From the NCBI GenBank assembly GCA_036346355.1, contig CM070576.1, forward strand, positions 15,483,558-15,547,557: 64,000 nt of DNA. The letters run 5' to 3'. Source of the stretch: Rhipidocladum racemiflorum. Lineage: Eukaryota; Streptophyta; Magnoliopsida; Poales; Poaceae. The notes beneath the pieces are model-generated. The model saw only the letters and a list, made by a program, of their open reading frames with translations, did no database searches and was not told the DNA's origin. Numbering within the stretch: the stretch's first letter is position 1; every line of letters starts with the position of its first letter. Shown piece by piece: positions 24,713 through 35,915 of the stretch. Made by a program: the position numbers and the translations under genes.

Positions 24713-27700
24713 AATTAAACTATGTTAATTTTAAAAATGACCGAAAAAATGTGAACTTGACTCATTTCCACCCCTACCTCCACCTCACACAACAACTCCT
24801 GTGAGATCAGTTCTTTCACCAACGTCCCCTTTCCTCCTCATGTTGGTATATGTATACCTATATATATATGTTGTTATAGATGTTTTCGAATTTAAGGTTA
24901 CATTATATTAACATTTATAGATGGCACAACCAACACGTGGTGACCCTAATTTCGACGAGGAAGAACAGTTCCTGTTAGACTCCATCGACTATGAAGGTTA
25001 TCCTGCGCATTGTGGCGGTAACAGTTCGGCGAGAATGTGGACACCATTAACACCGAGGTATGGTAAGAAAATAATTCCTGTGGGCATGTTAATTAATCGC
25101 AATTCATTATTAGAATACACCCGACATGTTATATATATGTTTGTTTATTTAAAGCTGTTACATCGAGCAACCAATCCAAGAATCGGGACCTAACAAGAAG
25201 CCGTCCACAAAGCATGTGTTTACCGAAATTGACAACGATGGGAAGCCGATTGCCCCTCTTTTCAGCGATTGGGCCGTTCAACAGCGCTGCGGTTACCACG
25301 TAAGAGATCACGTCCCAATTAGCATCAAGAAATGGGCTGAAGTTCCTCAAGCTACCAAGGACCTCCTCTGGCAAGATATTACGAAAATTTCACATTTCCT
25401 CAAGGGTTTGGAGACAAGGCCAAGAATTATACGTTGAAGAAGATGGCACTCTCATTTCAGTCATGGAAGTCGGCTCTCAAAAAAGTACGTGCGAAGGGAG
25501 AAAGACTGACTTCAACCAATTTCCTTATCACAGTCGATCACTGGGAAGCATTCGAGAGTACAAGATGTCACCAAGGCCAGCCGCAAGTCGGAAGAATAAG
25601 ACCAATGCCTGAGATGAAGAAGTACCACCACCATCTCGGCACCAGGTGGTTACCTCAAGGCTGTCTTAGAAATGGGACAAGAAAGAAGAAGAATTATTGG
25701 CCAAGGAAGTCACACGATTCTTGCTTTGTGGGAAGAGCGCTGCGCAATTGGTTCATGGAGTCACGGGAGCCTTGCAGATGATGGCAGTTTGGTGATGCTA
25801 CCAAATGTACAAGATGTTGGCCAGAGAATTGTACAAGCCGTCGAGCAGTCTCAGTCAGGCTCTTTTGTGGTAGACAGGGAGAACGATGAGCTAACACATG
25901 CCCTCCAAACCCCTGAGCACCCGGGACGGACACGAGGTTTTGGCAAGACGCCATGGAAGTACGGTTTCATGAAGGATACGCGTTCGTACAGGAGCCGCCA
26001 GAGAACCAAAACAAGAGAAGCAAATAAAATGGCTCAATTGGAACGGGAGCTTAGAGCAACCCAGGCTAGCATTGGAGATCTAGTGGCGCAACAAGTTGCG
26101 CAACAAGTGCGGGTAGCTCTCAGTAACCTTCAGGGATCAGCAGGTCCAATCAATCAGCCGGACGCCATGATCAGCTCGTCAGCGCGGCGGAGCAGCTGCG
26201 CGTCCACCGGGGCCCCTCAAGGGGATGAAGACTTGCAAGCCCATTATCCCGTTGATGACATAAGGGTTCGCCGCCAGTGTGAGCTACACATTGATGTGCG
26301 CAACCTCTCCATCAGGGTGGCTTACGGCATGGCATTGCCGGTGTCACCGGGCCAGACCTTCCACTGCAACACAATACCCATGGGTTACTCGAAGGTCGCA
26401 GTGGAGGAGGTGCTGAGCGGATTTGAAGAACTAGTACTCGATATTACTGGAGGCGACGACGTTACCAAGCTTGGACAGGCCCTCCACAATATCATCCTCT
26501 GGCGAAAAAGGTTGATCATATTTCCAGATGGCGTGGAGGCGTCATCTCCGGAGCCGCCGGCTGTAGGAAGCTCGTCTCCTCCACAACGACAACCCACGCC
26601 TCCTCGACAACCGACGCCTCCTTCAGCGTCGCCTCCTCCACAACGACAACCGACTCCTCCTCCACAACAATAACAGACGCCTCCTCCACAATGAGAACAG
26701 ACGCCTCCTCCACAACAACAACCGACACCTCCACCATCTCCTCCGAGGAAGAAGCTCAAGAGCCATACTACTCCACCTGCTCCCACGAAGGCACAGTCCA
26801 GCCGGTCAAAAAGGGTAAAGGAACCTCCAAAGAGGGCATATGATAGGATCGACGAGGAGAATTACGCGATCGTCACCGAAGAAGTGGATGCACACTTCGC
26901 ACCAAAGAAGTCAGCTGACCCAAACGTACAAGTTGATCCAAAAGTGATGGAACACTTCTTGACCTGTCGTGTAATGCCACTCCCTGTGCCATCCAACTAT
27001 GAACGTACAATAATAAAGGCTACACGGAAGAGTAAACGGGGTCAGGCGGCGGCGGCAAAGCAGAAGAAAGATCAAGATCAGCTGCGGCAAGATCAGGAGA
27101 ACCTTGAGAGATTTATGAAGGAGGCAGGACTCACTTCCGTAGCTGGTGCTCTAGGATCAGATGTTCTCCCAATGGCAGAAGTCAGATGGCAATATAAGCT
27201 TGGCCGGGAGTTAATTGATCCTAATAAGATAAAGAACCTGCCAACCAAGATGCGACAATTTCATGAATGGTACATGATAGAGTCTGCTCAACAAAGAAAA
27301 ATGTTCCCCCTCCAGGTCAGACAAGAAGATTTCTATCGTGGGGACAACACCATATGGCTCGAATTCGAAGACATATACAATATCTACCATAGCGACTCTA
27401 TGAACGTGTCTCTCATGAGCTGCTGGTGCCTGTAAGTATCAAGCTCATAACTTTACCATTTACTTCCTTGTACCATAGAAGTGCAACTCTAATAACTTAT
27501 ACATTTCTACGTAGAATGGAGATACAACGATGTAGAAAACAGAACATATTCAACGTGGGCTTCCTCGACCCGGAAATTGTCAATGAGATCGTATTTCGAT
27601 ACAGCGCTAAAGCTCTTGAGGATTACGTTCTAGATGCATTCATGGGACAACACTACAAACCATACATACTTACGCCCTTCAACTTCATATGCGTATATTT

Positions 27701-28175
27701 ACGTGTTCTCATAACGCATTAATAAACTTTTCTTTTCCAAGGCATTGATAATACTGCTAGCTAGTTATATATATGTCGCAATATATGACCAGGTATCCTT
27801 TGGATCCTTTTGGTCATCAAGCTTGATAGTAGCAAGATCATTGTTCAAGACTCAAAGCGAGGGACCAGGTGGAACAATATCAAGATATCATTGATGTCCT
27901 AAACAGGTTTATAGCAAATATATATACAATTGTTTCCTTATTATATTGAAATACCTTGCTAATTCCAAGTCTGATAATTGCTATTCATAATAACGCGTCA
28001 CACAGGGCCTTCGCAAGGTTTCGCAAGAAGCAACAAGGACAATTCGAGACTGAATTCCTTGTCCAAATAAGCACTCGAGTATTAAAGCAGACGGTGAAAC
28101 AACTTATGTGGCTATTATGTGTGCCACTACATGCAAAATATTACCCACGGCGATGTGCCCATAAGTTTACAATGA

Positions 28176-28754
28176 GGTGAGTGCATCTATCAATTAATAC
28201 TTACACTTTAATTACTTGCTCATGGATTTATTAATTTCGTTCTTTGTCAGCCCAACATCGATGTGCAAGATGTGATCCCGCCGCACCGGGTTGAAGCACT
28301 TCAAGAACAACTCATTGGCTTTATTGTTGACGAGATTGTATCCTCGACGGCGAGTTCCACACACCGGGTTGGAGAGATTGTCCTTCTATAAGGACAGGTG
28401 ATCGACATCAACGTCGACCAAGGGCGTAAACAAATGATGCACGCAAGAATTAAATCAGCTCGAGATTCACCCTTTTATTCTTTCAAACTTGTAAAAGTTG
28501 CTTATGTGTAAATCAAACTTGTAAAAGTGCTCATTATTTCATGTCTTGTCCATCAAACCTATCCATCTTTTAGTCTATTAAGTTCGTACTTTTACGTAGA
28601 ATGATACGTGATTATTTCAATGAGTACGTATGAGTAATATATATTTAATTGTATACAAAAACCAAATATTTCTATGTATTTTTAATGTCAAAATCCATAC
28701 ATATTGATACCCTACTCAAAAACATATTATATATTGAATATATAATATACAATG
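28176..28754 (+). other. 3' non-coding part of the second CACTA gene
   Basis: AT-rich, with degraded coding traces up to about 28440. Nothing else recognised before the right subterminal array. Confidence 0.4.
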
Positions 28755-29055
28755 CCTCTCCACAAGCGGTTATTATCTCCAACCGCTTGTGGAGAGAGCA
28801 CCTCCACAGGCGGTTTGTAATACGAACCGATTGTGGAGAGGAAGTCTTCACAAGCGGTTTATAATACAAACCGCTTGTGAAGATCTCCCACGTGGCGCTC
28901 CCCCGAGCCTTCCTGGACGCCTTTCGAACCGCTTGTGGTGTCTCACCACAAGCGGTTGACAGAACCGCTTGTGATACCCCGAAGGGTATCACTCCCGGTT
29001 GCTTACCAGCGGTTCTAAAACCGCTTCTGAAAGCGGTTACGAACCGCTTGTGATG
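28755..29055. repeat. CACTA right subterminal repeat array
   Basis: Inverted pairs of CACAAGCGGTT and AACCGCTTGTG with short loops, mirroring the left end, expected to bind the element's TNPA-like factor. Confidence 0.85.
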
Positions 29056-29060
29056 ACCGG

Positions 29061-29073
29061 TTCTGTAGTAGTG
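29061..29073 (-). repeat. CACTA right terminal inverted repeat
   Basis: TTCTGTAGTAGTG, the perfect inverse of the left terminus, followed by the target duplication GGA. Confidence 0.95.
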
Positions 29074-29076
29074 GGA

Positions 29077-29232
29077 CGGTTCTAATACCGTCTGTGGTAT
29101 GTGTTTTACAGATGGTTCAGAAACTGTCTATGGTACACCGTTATTATCACTGATACATATTTACAGAAGGTTCACATAATCGTTTATGATGACTTTTTAG
29201 AACCGTATGTGATGACTATTTCTGTAGCAGTG
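29077..29232 (+). mobile_element. CACTA-type 3' end fragment (different family)
   Basis: Inverted gacggttctaataccgtctg-like motifs lead into ctatttctgtagcagtg ending at 29232, a CACTA terminus with CACTGCTACAGAAA as its inverse. It adjoins the right target duplication of the large CACTA, so that element probably inserted beside or into this one. No 5' partner is seen left of 18250. Confidence 0.6.
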
Positions 29233-30540
29233 AGAAGCACTACTTAGCATTAAACGCTTGGTGTTGCCTTAACAATTGATGACATTTCTTCTTTTCCGTG
29301 GTCTTCTTCTTTGTGGGGAACTTGTGCCATTTCAATCAATCAAGAAAATTATATAATTAAGCTGCAGTAGCTGTCTTCAAAATTGACATAGCATGACATG
29401 CCAGCTGCAGTAGCTGTGTCTTGAAAACAATTTGGCTCCGTAGATTTTAAGCAAAGAGACATTCTGAACAGTGAAGTGGATACATGATTCCTCCTGAGGG
29501 AGACAAACTAAAGAGGTAAGAAAGCTATATTAGTAATCAGAGTCGAGAGAGAAGTAGGGAACAAAAGGAGTAGGGTACACATGCATGCATGCCATGCTAG
29601 CTAAGCAGTTCTGACTCTGACAAAACACAGCCATGGGTGCAGCATTTGCAAATTAAGTTATGATTCCAGTAGAACGAAAAAGAAGCAATAGAAGTAACTT
29701 AACTCGTGTCTTTGGAATTCTTGTGATAAAGCTGCATCTGCCGCTGCACCTAGCAAGTCAGAAGGGTGATGAAGAAGTATGATGAAAAAGGTGCAGCACT
29801 TGCAGCGTCCTTCGTTGTAGCCTTGTAGGTGCAGGTGCAAATGCAGCCATATCACACCATTCTTGCCATACACAATATTGATCCAATCTAGCCATCTACT
29901 TGTATGATGAGACTTTGTGGAGTAACCAAAGATAAGAAGAGAAAGGAGAAGTAGCTTGTGTACATGGAATGGTACTGCAAATGCAGCTCTATCACATTAC
30001 CTCGCTATGTGTTGACACAAGCTAGATAGAAAGGCAAACTACATGGCGCTTAATTATCTGGCTCTAGCTTCTTTGCCTTACATGCAAAACCAACTATGCA
30101 CACCTGCATCTTATATAGCCTTGGACAAACAAAGTGTCATAAATAATGGAGCTAGCATTTGCTTAGTGCTTTAACCGGGCACGGCGCGCGCGTGCCCCAT
30201 CGCACGTGGCCCATCGCCGCGGTTCACATGGAGCTTGCACGGCCGGCCAACGGCGCGGCGACACGTGCGGTTCCACACGTGGCAAGCACCTGCAGGTCAC
30301 GAGTGCCTGAACAGTGGAGTGATGGAGGCGTGGGAGCTAACACACGTTACATTACATGCCCAACATGTAGCCTAGGTTCCTCCTATGGGATTTGGCCGGG
30401 CGTGTGCCACAGGAGCTAAAGGTTCGCGTATCACTGCTTTCTCGATGCAGACTTCGACAGTTAGACATGGATTAATATATCCAATGCAGTCGGTGGACTT
30501 TATTAGTTAAGTTATTGACTCTTGGATAAAAAGAGACTGT
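29233..30540. other. Unassigned intergenic sequence
   Basis: No coding or transposon signature recognised. The stretch 30160-30420 is GC-rich and partly open on the + strand, but shows no known protein motif. Confidence 0.3.
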
Positions 30541-30574
30541 CCAGATTTTTTTAAATGTATTATTTTGAATACTT

Positions 30575-30640
30575 TAGTCGATGTATACATATGTATATAC
30601 ATATATACATGTATATATACATATATATACATGTATATAC

Positions 30641-30671
<31 letters not shown>

Positions 30672-30672
30672 A
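30575..30672. repeat. Microsatellite (TA/ACATATATAC)n
   Basis: Alternating tatacatatatacatg units ending in an (AT)n run at about 30646-30671. Confidence 0.9.
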
Positions 30673-32370
30673 TTTCCCAGCTGCGAGTAGAATAGGATAT
30701 TCTACTCGTCAGCCATCTATGCATCTCCGAATGAGCCTTTTTCCCAATACAACCGAGCCGCGTTCGGTTTATATGGACCCCGAACAAACTATGCTAAAAG
30801 CCCATTTAGATCGCGTGACTTTGGATAGTAGACAAATATCATAACCATGTAGTAAACAGAAGTTATGTATGTTGTAATTTTACCTCTTGTAAGATAGTAA
30901 AAGTGATCAAATTTATTTATTTGAACATTATAAAAGTAAATTTGGTTATACGTCATAGTAAACAAAAGTTATATAGATGGTTAGCAAATCTTTTCGAAAT
31001 ATAGCAAATTTGTTTGTACGTAATAGTAATACCCGAGTTATATAGTTGTGAGGAAGTTACAGTTATTACTGCAGTATTCACATAATTTTTTATAGTAACT
31101 TCCATGTTACTTACAATTTTTTATTTATAATTTGCTCCTACATTGTGTTTTCTAGCATGGTATGACGATTGATTTGCGAACTGTTAAAAAAATCTCCTGC
31201 TTGAATGGACTTTGAACACATACATAAATGTCATAACCATGTAGTAAACAAAAGTTATATATGTAGTAATTTTACAGCTTCTAAATAGTAAAAAGTGATC
31301 AAACTTATTTATTTTAACATTATGAAAGTAAATTTGGTTATACGCAATAGTAAAAAAATTTATATAGATGGTTAGCTAATCTTTTCGTAAGATAGCAAAT
31401 TTGGTTGTACGTAATAGTAAATTTTTTTTTGAAATAGTATAATGATTTTAAAAAACAAATATTGTAATCAAAAGTCGCCTTGGGTTTCGACAAACGTCGC
31501 CTCGTTTTTTGTTCCTTCATCTAATAAATATTCAATAAATTGTTCCCATCTAGATACATAGTAATCAAAAGTGTTGTATATAGTAATTAAAGGTAAGGAA
31601 CATTTATTACATGTGCATGTATAGTAGAAGACAAGGAGTCTATAAAAATTGTAACATTTCTTACGGTATTCATAATTGATACCGCATGTATTCAGAATTT
31701 TACTGCAAAACTCATTGAACTGGATTTTTCGGCTTGGACAATATCATTTTTAGTAATTCATATAATTCCAGATTTTTACTCTCTAATCTGATAAATGAGC
31801 AATGGTTCTATGCTTTCCCTCCCAATACAAATTGCACAAATCTTGAAGCAAGCAAATGGGCAACTTTGTTACTACTACAAATCTATTTTTGTTGAAGATT
31901 TTACCATCGTGATTTATGTAATTTCTACTATTGTCTTTATATGATTTTACCAACGCAGACAGTACAGTATGGTTTACCGTCGATTTTACCAGATATAACA
32001 GTAATTTATTATGAATTTAGATGTAATATGGAATGTTTATTACCGTGCCATCGTAAGTGTGCACGTTTGTAGATGCTATAAGGCCCATTGGCCAGTGAGT
32101 TTGAAGGCCTATTTCTTACCAACAGATTGTCATATATAGTATGGACGATCAAAATTTAGTCCCACATCGCCCGTAGAGGTTCATCAATGCGTGTTTATAT
32201 AGCTCACTCGATTAGAGTGAATAGTGTATTGTTAGCAAGGGGTAGGGCTATGCCTATGAGCCCCGCTGCACTATGTGCTGGCGTTGATGGACCTAGGCAC
32301 ATTACCCTTTAACATCACAATCACTTTTGTGTTCTTTTTTTCCACATGGTACCGCTGCATCAACTTAGGC
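30673..32370. repeat. AT-rich sequence with a duplicated block
   Basis: A block around catgtagtaaacaaaagtta with the following gtgatcaaa-ttatttatttt and aaatttggttatacg segments occurs near 30845-30990 and again near 31235-31420. No coding signal. The copies may be the inside of an unidentified non-autonomous element. Confidence 0.5.
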
Positions 32371-32374
32371 ATCG

Positions 32375-32925
32375 GCTTCGTACATTTTTTTACTAGCGTA
32401 CTACAGACCTTTTACTACCTGTCATTATTTTTACTATCAGAGTTTAATCATTTTACTGTCATGCAGGAAAGTAGTTATTTTTTTGTTGAAGATTTTACCA
32501 TTGTGACTATTGTATCTACTACGCCTTTATATGATTTTACCAACACGGATAGTGCAGTATGATTTACTTTTATGATTGTTAGATGTTACATATTTTTACT
32601 AGCGTACTGTCGACCTTTTACTACCTATCATTATTTTACTATATGAGTTTATTCATTTTACTGTCATGCAAGACACTACTCGTTATTTTTTTTATGAAGA
32701 TTTTACCATCATCACTGTTGTAATTTCTACTATCATCTTTATATGATTTTACCAACACGGTCAGTACAGTATGGTTTCTTTTGTGATTGTTAGATGTTAC
32801 ATGTTTTTACTAGCATACTACCAACCTTTTACTACCTCTCATTATTTTATTATCAGATTTTTATCATTTTACTGTAATGCAGGAAAGTACTCGTTATTTT
32901 GTTGAAGATTTTATCATCGTGACTG
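32375..32925 (+). repeat. Tandem repeat, about 200-bp unit, three copies
   Basis: Units carry tttttactagcgtacta, ccttttactacct, cattttactgtcatgca and gaagattttaccat in the same order, starting near 32385, 32590 and 32805. A further partial echo lies near 31880. Non-coding. Confidence 0.75.
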
Positions 32926-33790
32926 AATTGTTTTTTTGTTTTTTATGCTAATGAAGCACATGATTGATTTTAATATTTACTGCCTTGTATCATAGTATTT
33001 CTGATTGGTGTTACTATATATATAGATCAACTAAGCAAGGGGATTTGGCACTTAGCTCGCGGGTAGTATGGATAGAAGTCAGTAAGAAGCGGCACCATCA
33101 TCTTCACTGGGACCGGTGGCAACACTGGAGTTGACGAGCTGGCTGGCATGGGAGGCCGAACCCCACACCTACGGCCCACGAGTTCGGTACCTAGCGCCAA
33201 CAAGGAGGCACCGTGGCGGTGGATCTAGGGGCGCGATGCCGCCCGATTTGCATGGGCAAAAAAAAGTGGAGAGATTAGCCGCGGCAGAGGAAAGAAAGAG
33301 AGAAAGGGAAGGGAGTTCACTTAGCTCAGTGGCGCGAGAGATCGCCAGATCTGGGCGGCTGTGCTCAAACCGGCATCAGCGGTGCTCGGGGAGTACTAGA
33401 GAGGAGGGAATCCAGCTGAGTGGCCGAGGATCAACAGCGGCACCCGAGGGAGAGAACTGGGGGGCAGCGCTCGGTGAATAGAGAGACGGTGATGGCGAGG
33501 GGTGAAGAGGCGGCGCAGTGGGAAGAAGACAGCGCCAGGGGAATGGGAGAGAGAGGGGTGCAGGGGAGAAAGCTAGGCGCGTCGGCGCTCAGACACAAGC
33601 GAGAGTGGGGAGTGGGGGCGAGATCGGGTGTCAGGAAGAGAGGCTGGAAGGGGCGGTGGCTGAGTGGAGAAGGAGGCGTGTGTGCAGCCAGATGGGGGGC
33701 ATGTGGGCTAAGGTTAGATTTAAGGGTGACGGTCAGACCAAATGGGCCAAAGTAATTGGCTTGGACCAATCCAAAAAAGAGAAAGAGCAT
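32926..33790. other. Unassigned; GC-rich from 33060
   Basis: 33100-33780 is GC- and purine-rich and open in several + strand frames, but none contains a motif I recognise. It resembles an untranslated leader or captured sequence inside a CACTA relic that ends at 33938. Confidence 0.3.
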
Positions 33791-33799
33791 AGAAGCACC

Positions 33800-33938
33800 T
33801 CTCACAGATAGTGGCATCATAGATGGTTTTAGCCAAAAACCGTCTGTGATGTGCCTGACACTCATCTCTGGCGGTTTTTATAAATAAAAAAAAGCAGTCA
33901 GTGATAAGGTGTCTAGTATAACCCCTTTTGTAGTAGTG
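33800..33938 (+). mobile_element. CACTA-type 3' end fragment
   Basis: Inverted subterminal motifs (agatggttttagccaaaaac and cgtctgtgatg) precede taaccccttttgtagtagtg, a CACTA terminus ending at 33938. The 17900-17944 end is a close relative in the same orientation. No left terminus found. Confidence 0.6.
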
Positions 33939-34660
33939 GAGAGTACACATGTAACTAAATGGTTTGGATGGGCTTCTCAACGGTTACGACCAGCGTGTAG
34001 AATAATGCTACCGTGTGTGTATACAGCATTGTGCACTTGGTAGCCGGGGTTGTGCTTTTCAAGGAGTGAAAATTGGTATAGTCCAGACAAGATATGTACA
34101 ACTTGCATGCAAAAGCTAATTAAGCATGATGACTGTAGTAGTGAGTTTTACTTTTAGCTGTATTAAGAAATTGAATAAAATGGCAATTCAAAGTCATGTG
34201 TGCACTGAGGCAGTTCCAGAAAAATATATCGTCGGGGTTAGTCTTCTAAGCATAGTAGTATCATTGCTTATTTATAAATGTCATTTGTTATCTTCAAAGA
34301 GGAATTATACTGGGCTTACCAAGAAGTCATTGGGCATGCTTACATGCTGATCCGCCATTTCATTTTCGGTTCACATCTCGTCACTCTAAAATCCAAAATT
34401 TCACCGAGATCTCATTATTTTTAACGAAATTCAAAAATCAAAATTCAAATCTGGTTTTTCCCCCCAAATTCCTAGGTTGATTCTCACCCACACCGTTTTT
34501 CATGTACCATTTATTTCGGCATTTTACTGGTATTCACTCAGGTATAGCCCAAAATTAATGCATGCACTGATGTATAGCGCTTTACGAGAAACAAATTAAT
34601 GCATGCACAGAGGAAACAAAATTCGGTCAAAAAATATTAAATTTCGGCAAAATTTGCACC
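33939..34660. other. Intergenic; dispersed repeat fragment at 34600-34658
   Basis: 34600-34658 (gcatgcacagaggaaacaaa, then aaaaaatattaaatttcggc) recurs at 61036-61112, so it belongs to a dispersed repeat family of unknown type. The rest is unrecognised. Confidence 0.5.
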
Positions 34661-34669
34661 AATACACTG
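34661..34669 (+). repeat. Target-site duplication of the MULE, left copy
   Basis: AATACACTG, identical to 44653-44661. Nine bases is the duplication length made by Mutator-like transposases. Confidence 0.9.
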
Positions 34670-35035
34670 GATTTTTTTTAAATAATACTTTTTTTAAACT
34701 GAATTGCGTTTTTAATACTCGGAAGAAAAAAAATTGCAAAAATAATGCGTGGTCGCCAAATGGTACGGCGAATACCCTATTTTCGCCGAACCGTGCGGCG
34801 AACACCCTATTTTCGCCACACGGTTCGGCGAAAATAGGCTAATTGCGCCATTAATTCCAGTTAACCATGGGCTAGGGTATTTTCACCGTACCGTGTGGCG
34901 AAAATAGGGTATTCGCCACACGGTACGGCGAAAATAGGTATTCGCCGTACCATACGGCGAAAATAGGGTATTCGCCAAGCCATATGGCGAAAATAGGTAG
35001 TCGCCGTACCATATGGCGAAAATATACAAAACATG
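34670..35035 (+). repeat. MULE left terminal inverted repeat with TTCGCC/GGCGAA hairpin array
   Basis: The first 190 bases match 44652-44465 inverted. 34755-35030 is a run of units such as attcgccacacggtacggcg, each able to fold because TTCGCC and GGCGAA flank a variable near-palindromic core. The foldback array is unusual within a MULE end. Confidence 0.9.
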
Positions 35036-35235
35036 GCTCCAAAAATCAAAAAATAATTATACCATATTCATATAGTGTTGGATGTTCCATTTATGCAAAA
35101 ATATGTAGGAATCAATTGAGTTGAATACCCTATTTAACCTTAAAAAATTTGAAATGCATGAATTCCTGAAGCACTTTCGGTAGGATGAAAATTATTTTTG
35201 CACGAATACCGTATTATGGAGTTTGAATGTATTAT

Positions 35236-35765
35236 TTTTGCACAATAACCCTAAGTACTATTGTCAACGATAGCTTTTAAGCCTTTTCGGCAGCCTGTAA
35301 AATGTCACGTTTGAATGTATTTTTCGGCACGAATACTGCAGATTTGCTCTTTGATACATGGAGTACCATATTATGGAAAAATATTCAATATACGCCTTTG
35401 TTCCCTACAAAAATATACCGCCACAATAACCCTAAGTACTATTGCCAACGATAACTTTTAAGCCTTTTCGGCAGCCTGTAAAATGTGACGTTTGAATGTA
35501 TTTTTCGGCACGAATACCGCAGATTTGCTCTTTGATACATGGAGTACCATATTATGGAAAAATATTCCATATACGCCTTTAGTCCCTACAAAAATATACC
35601 GCCACAATAACCCTAAGTACTATTGTCAACGATAACTTTTAAGCCTTTTCGGCAGCCTGTAAAATGTGACGTTTGAATGTATTTTTCGGCACGAATACCG
35701 CAGATTTGCTATTTGATACATGGAGTACCATATTATGAAAAAATATTCCATCTATGCCTTTGTTT
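35236..35765 (+). repeat. 182-bp tandem repeat, about three copies
   Basis: Units start at about 35239, 35421 and 35603 with acaataaccctaagtactat and contain gccttttcggcagcctgtaa and tacatggagtaccatattat. Neighbouring copies are nearly identical. They lie between the left TIR array and the 3' end of the zinc-finger gene. Confidence 0.9.
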
Positions 35766-35915
35766 CCGCTGATATAAATAGATGGTAAAACATAATATAA
35801 GAAGGTACCAAAAAAGGACAATAACAAAAGCATGTAGATGCAGCCAGTAACCTTAGTACGCAAACTCAACCTTAGTACGGCAGATACAACAGATATTACA
35901 ACAGTGACGACATTG

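Larger units (their letters stand above)
23536..28175 (+). pseudogene. Second CACTA gene: TNPA/Transposase_24-like protein with Ulp1-like C-terminal domain
   Basis: Exon 1 probably runs 23536-23610 (MADAAPPWRDASP...) to a GAG|GTAGGT donor. The intron holds a minisatellite and a Helitron. Exon 2 starts after ttatag at ATG 24921. 25200-25440 (KHVFTEIDNDG) and 25672-26060 (ALWEERCAIGSW, DRENDELTHALQ, HPGRTRGFGK) match plant En/Spm Transposase_24 proteins. A Pro/Gln-rich hinge at 26560-26730 contains two in-frame stops (TAA at 26671, TGA near 26692). 26884-27430 is a Lys/Gln-rich region. 27500-28170 is a Ulp1/C48 cysteine-protease fold with LWILLVIKLDS at about 27797 and LCGYYVCHYM at 28104-28133. 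Frameshifts near 25440 and 25640. The role of the Ulp1 part in CACTA elements is unknown. Confidence 0.8.
18250..29073 (+). mobile_element. Complete CACTA (En/Spm) transposon, 10.8 kb
   Basis: The left terminus is CACTACTACAGAA at 18250 and the right terminus is its reverse complement TTCTGTAGTAGTG ending at 29073. Both are flanked by the same trinucleotide GGA (18247-18249 and 29074-29076), the 3-bp duplication typical of CACTA insertions. Subterminal arrays of (ACA)AGCGGTT and its inverse lie inside both ends. Inside are two + strand genes, a TNP2-type transposase and a TNPA/Transposase_24-like gene with a Ulp1-like C terminus. Both are interrupted, so the copy is probably not autonomous. 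Confidence 0.95.

Noticed and set aside
26385..26786. Val/Glu- and Gly/Cys-rich frames on the - strand
   Set aside because: Antisense to the Pro/Gln-rich hinge of the second CACTA gene.
33116..33755. Possible gene in the GC-rich stretch
   Set aside because: Frames are short, overlap in several phases and show no motif or splice logic.
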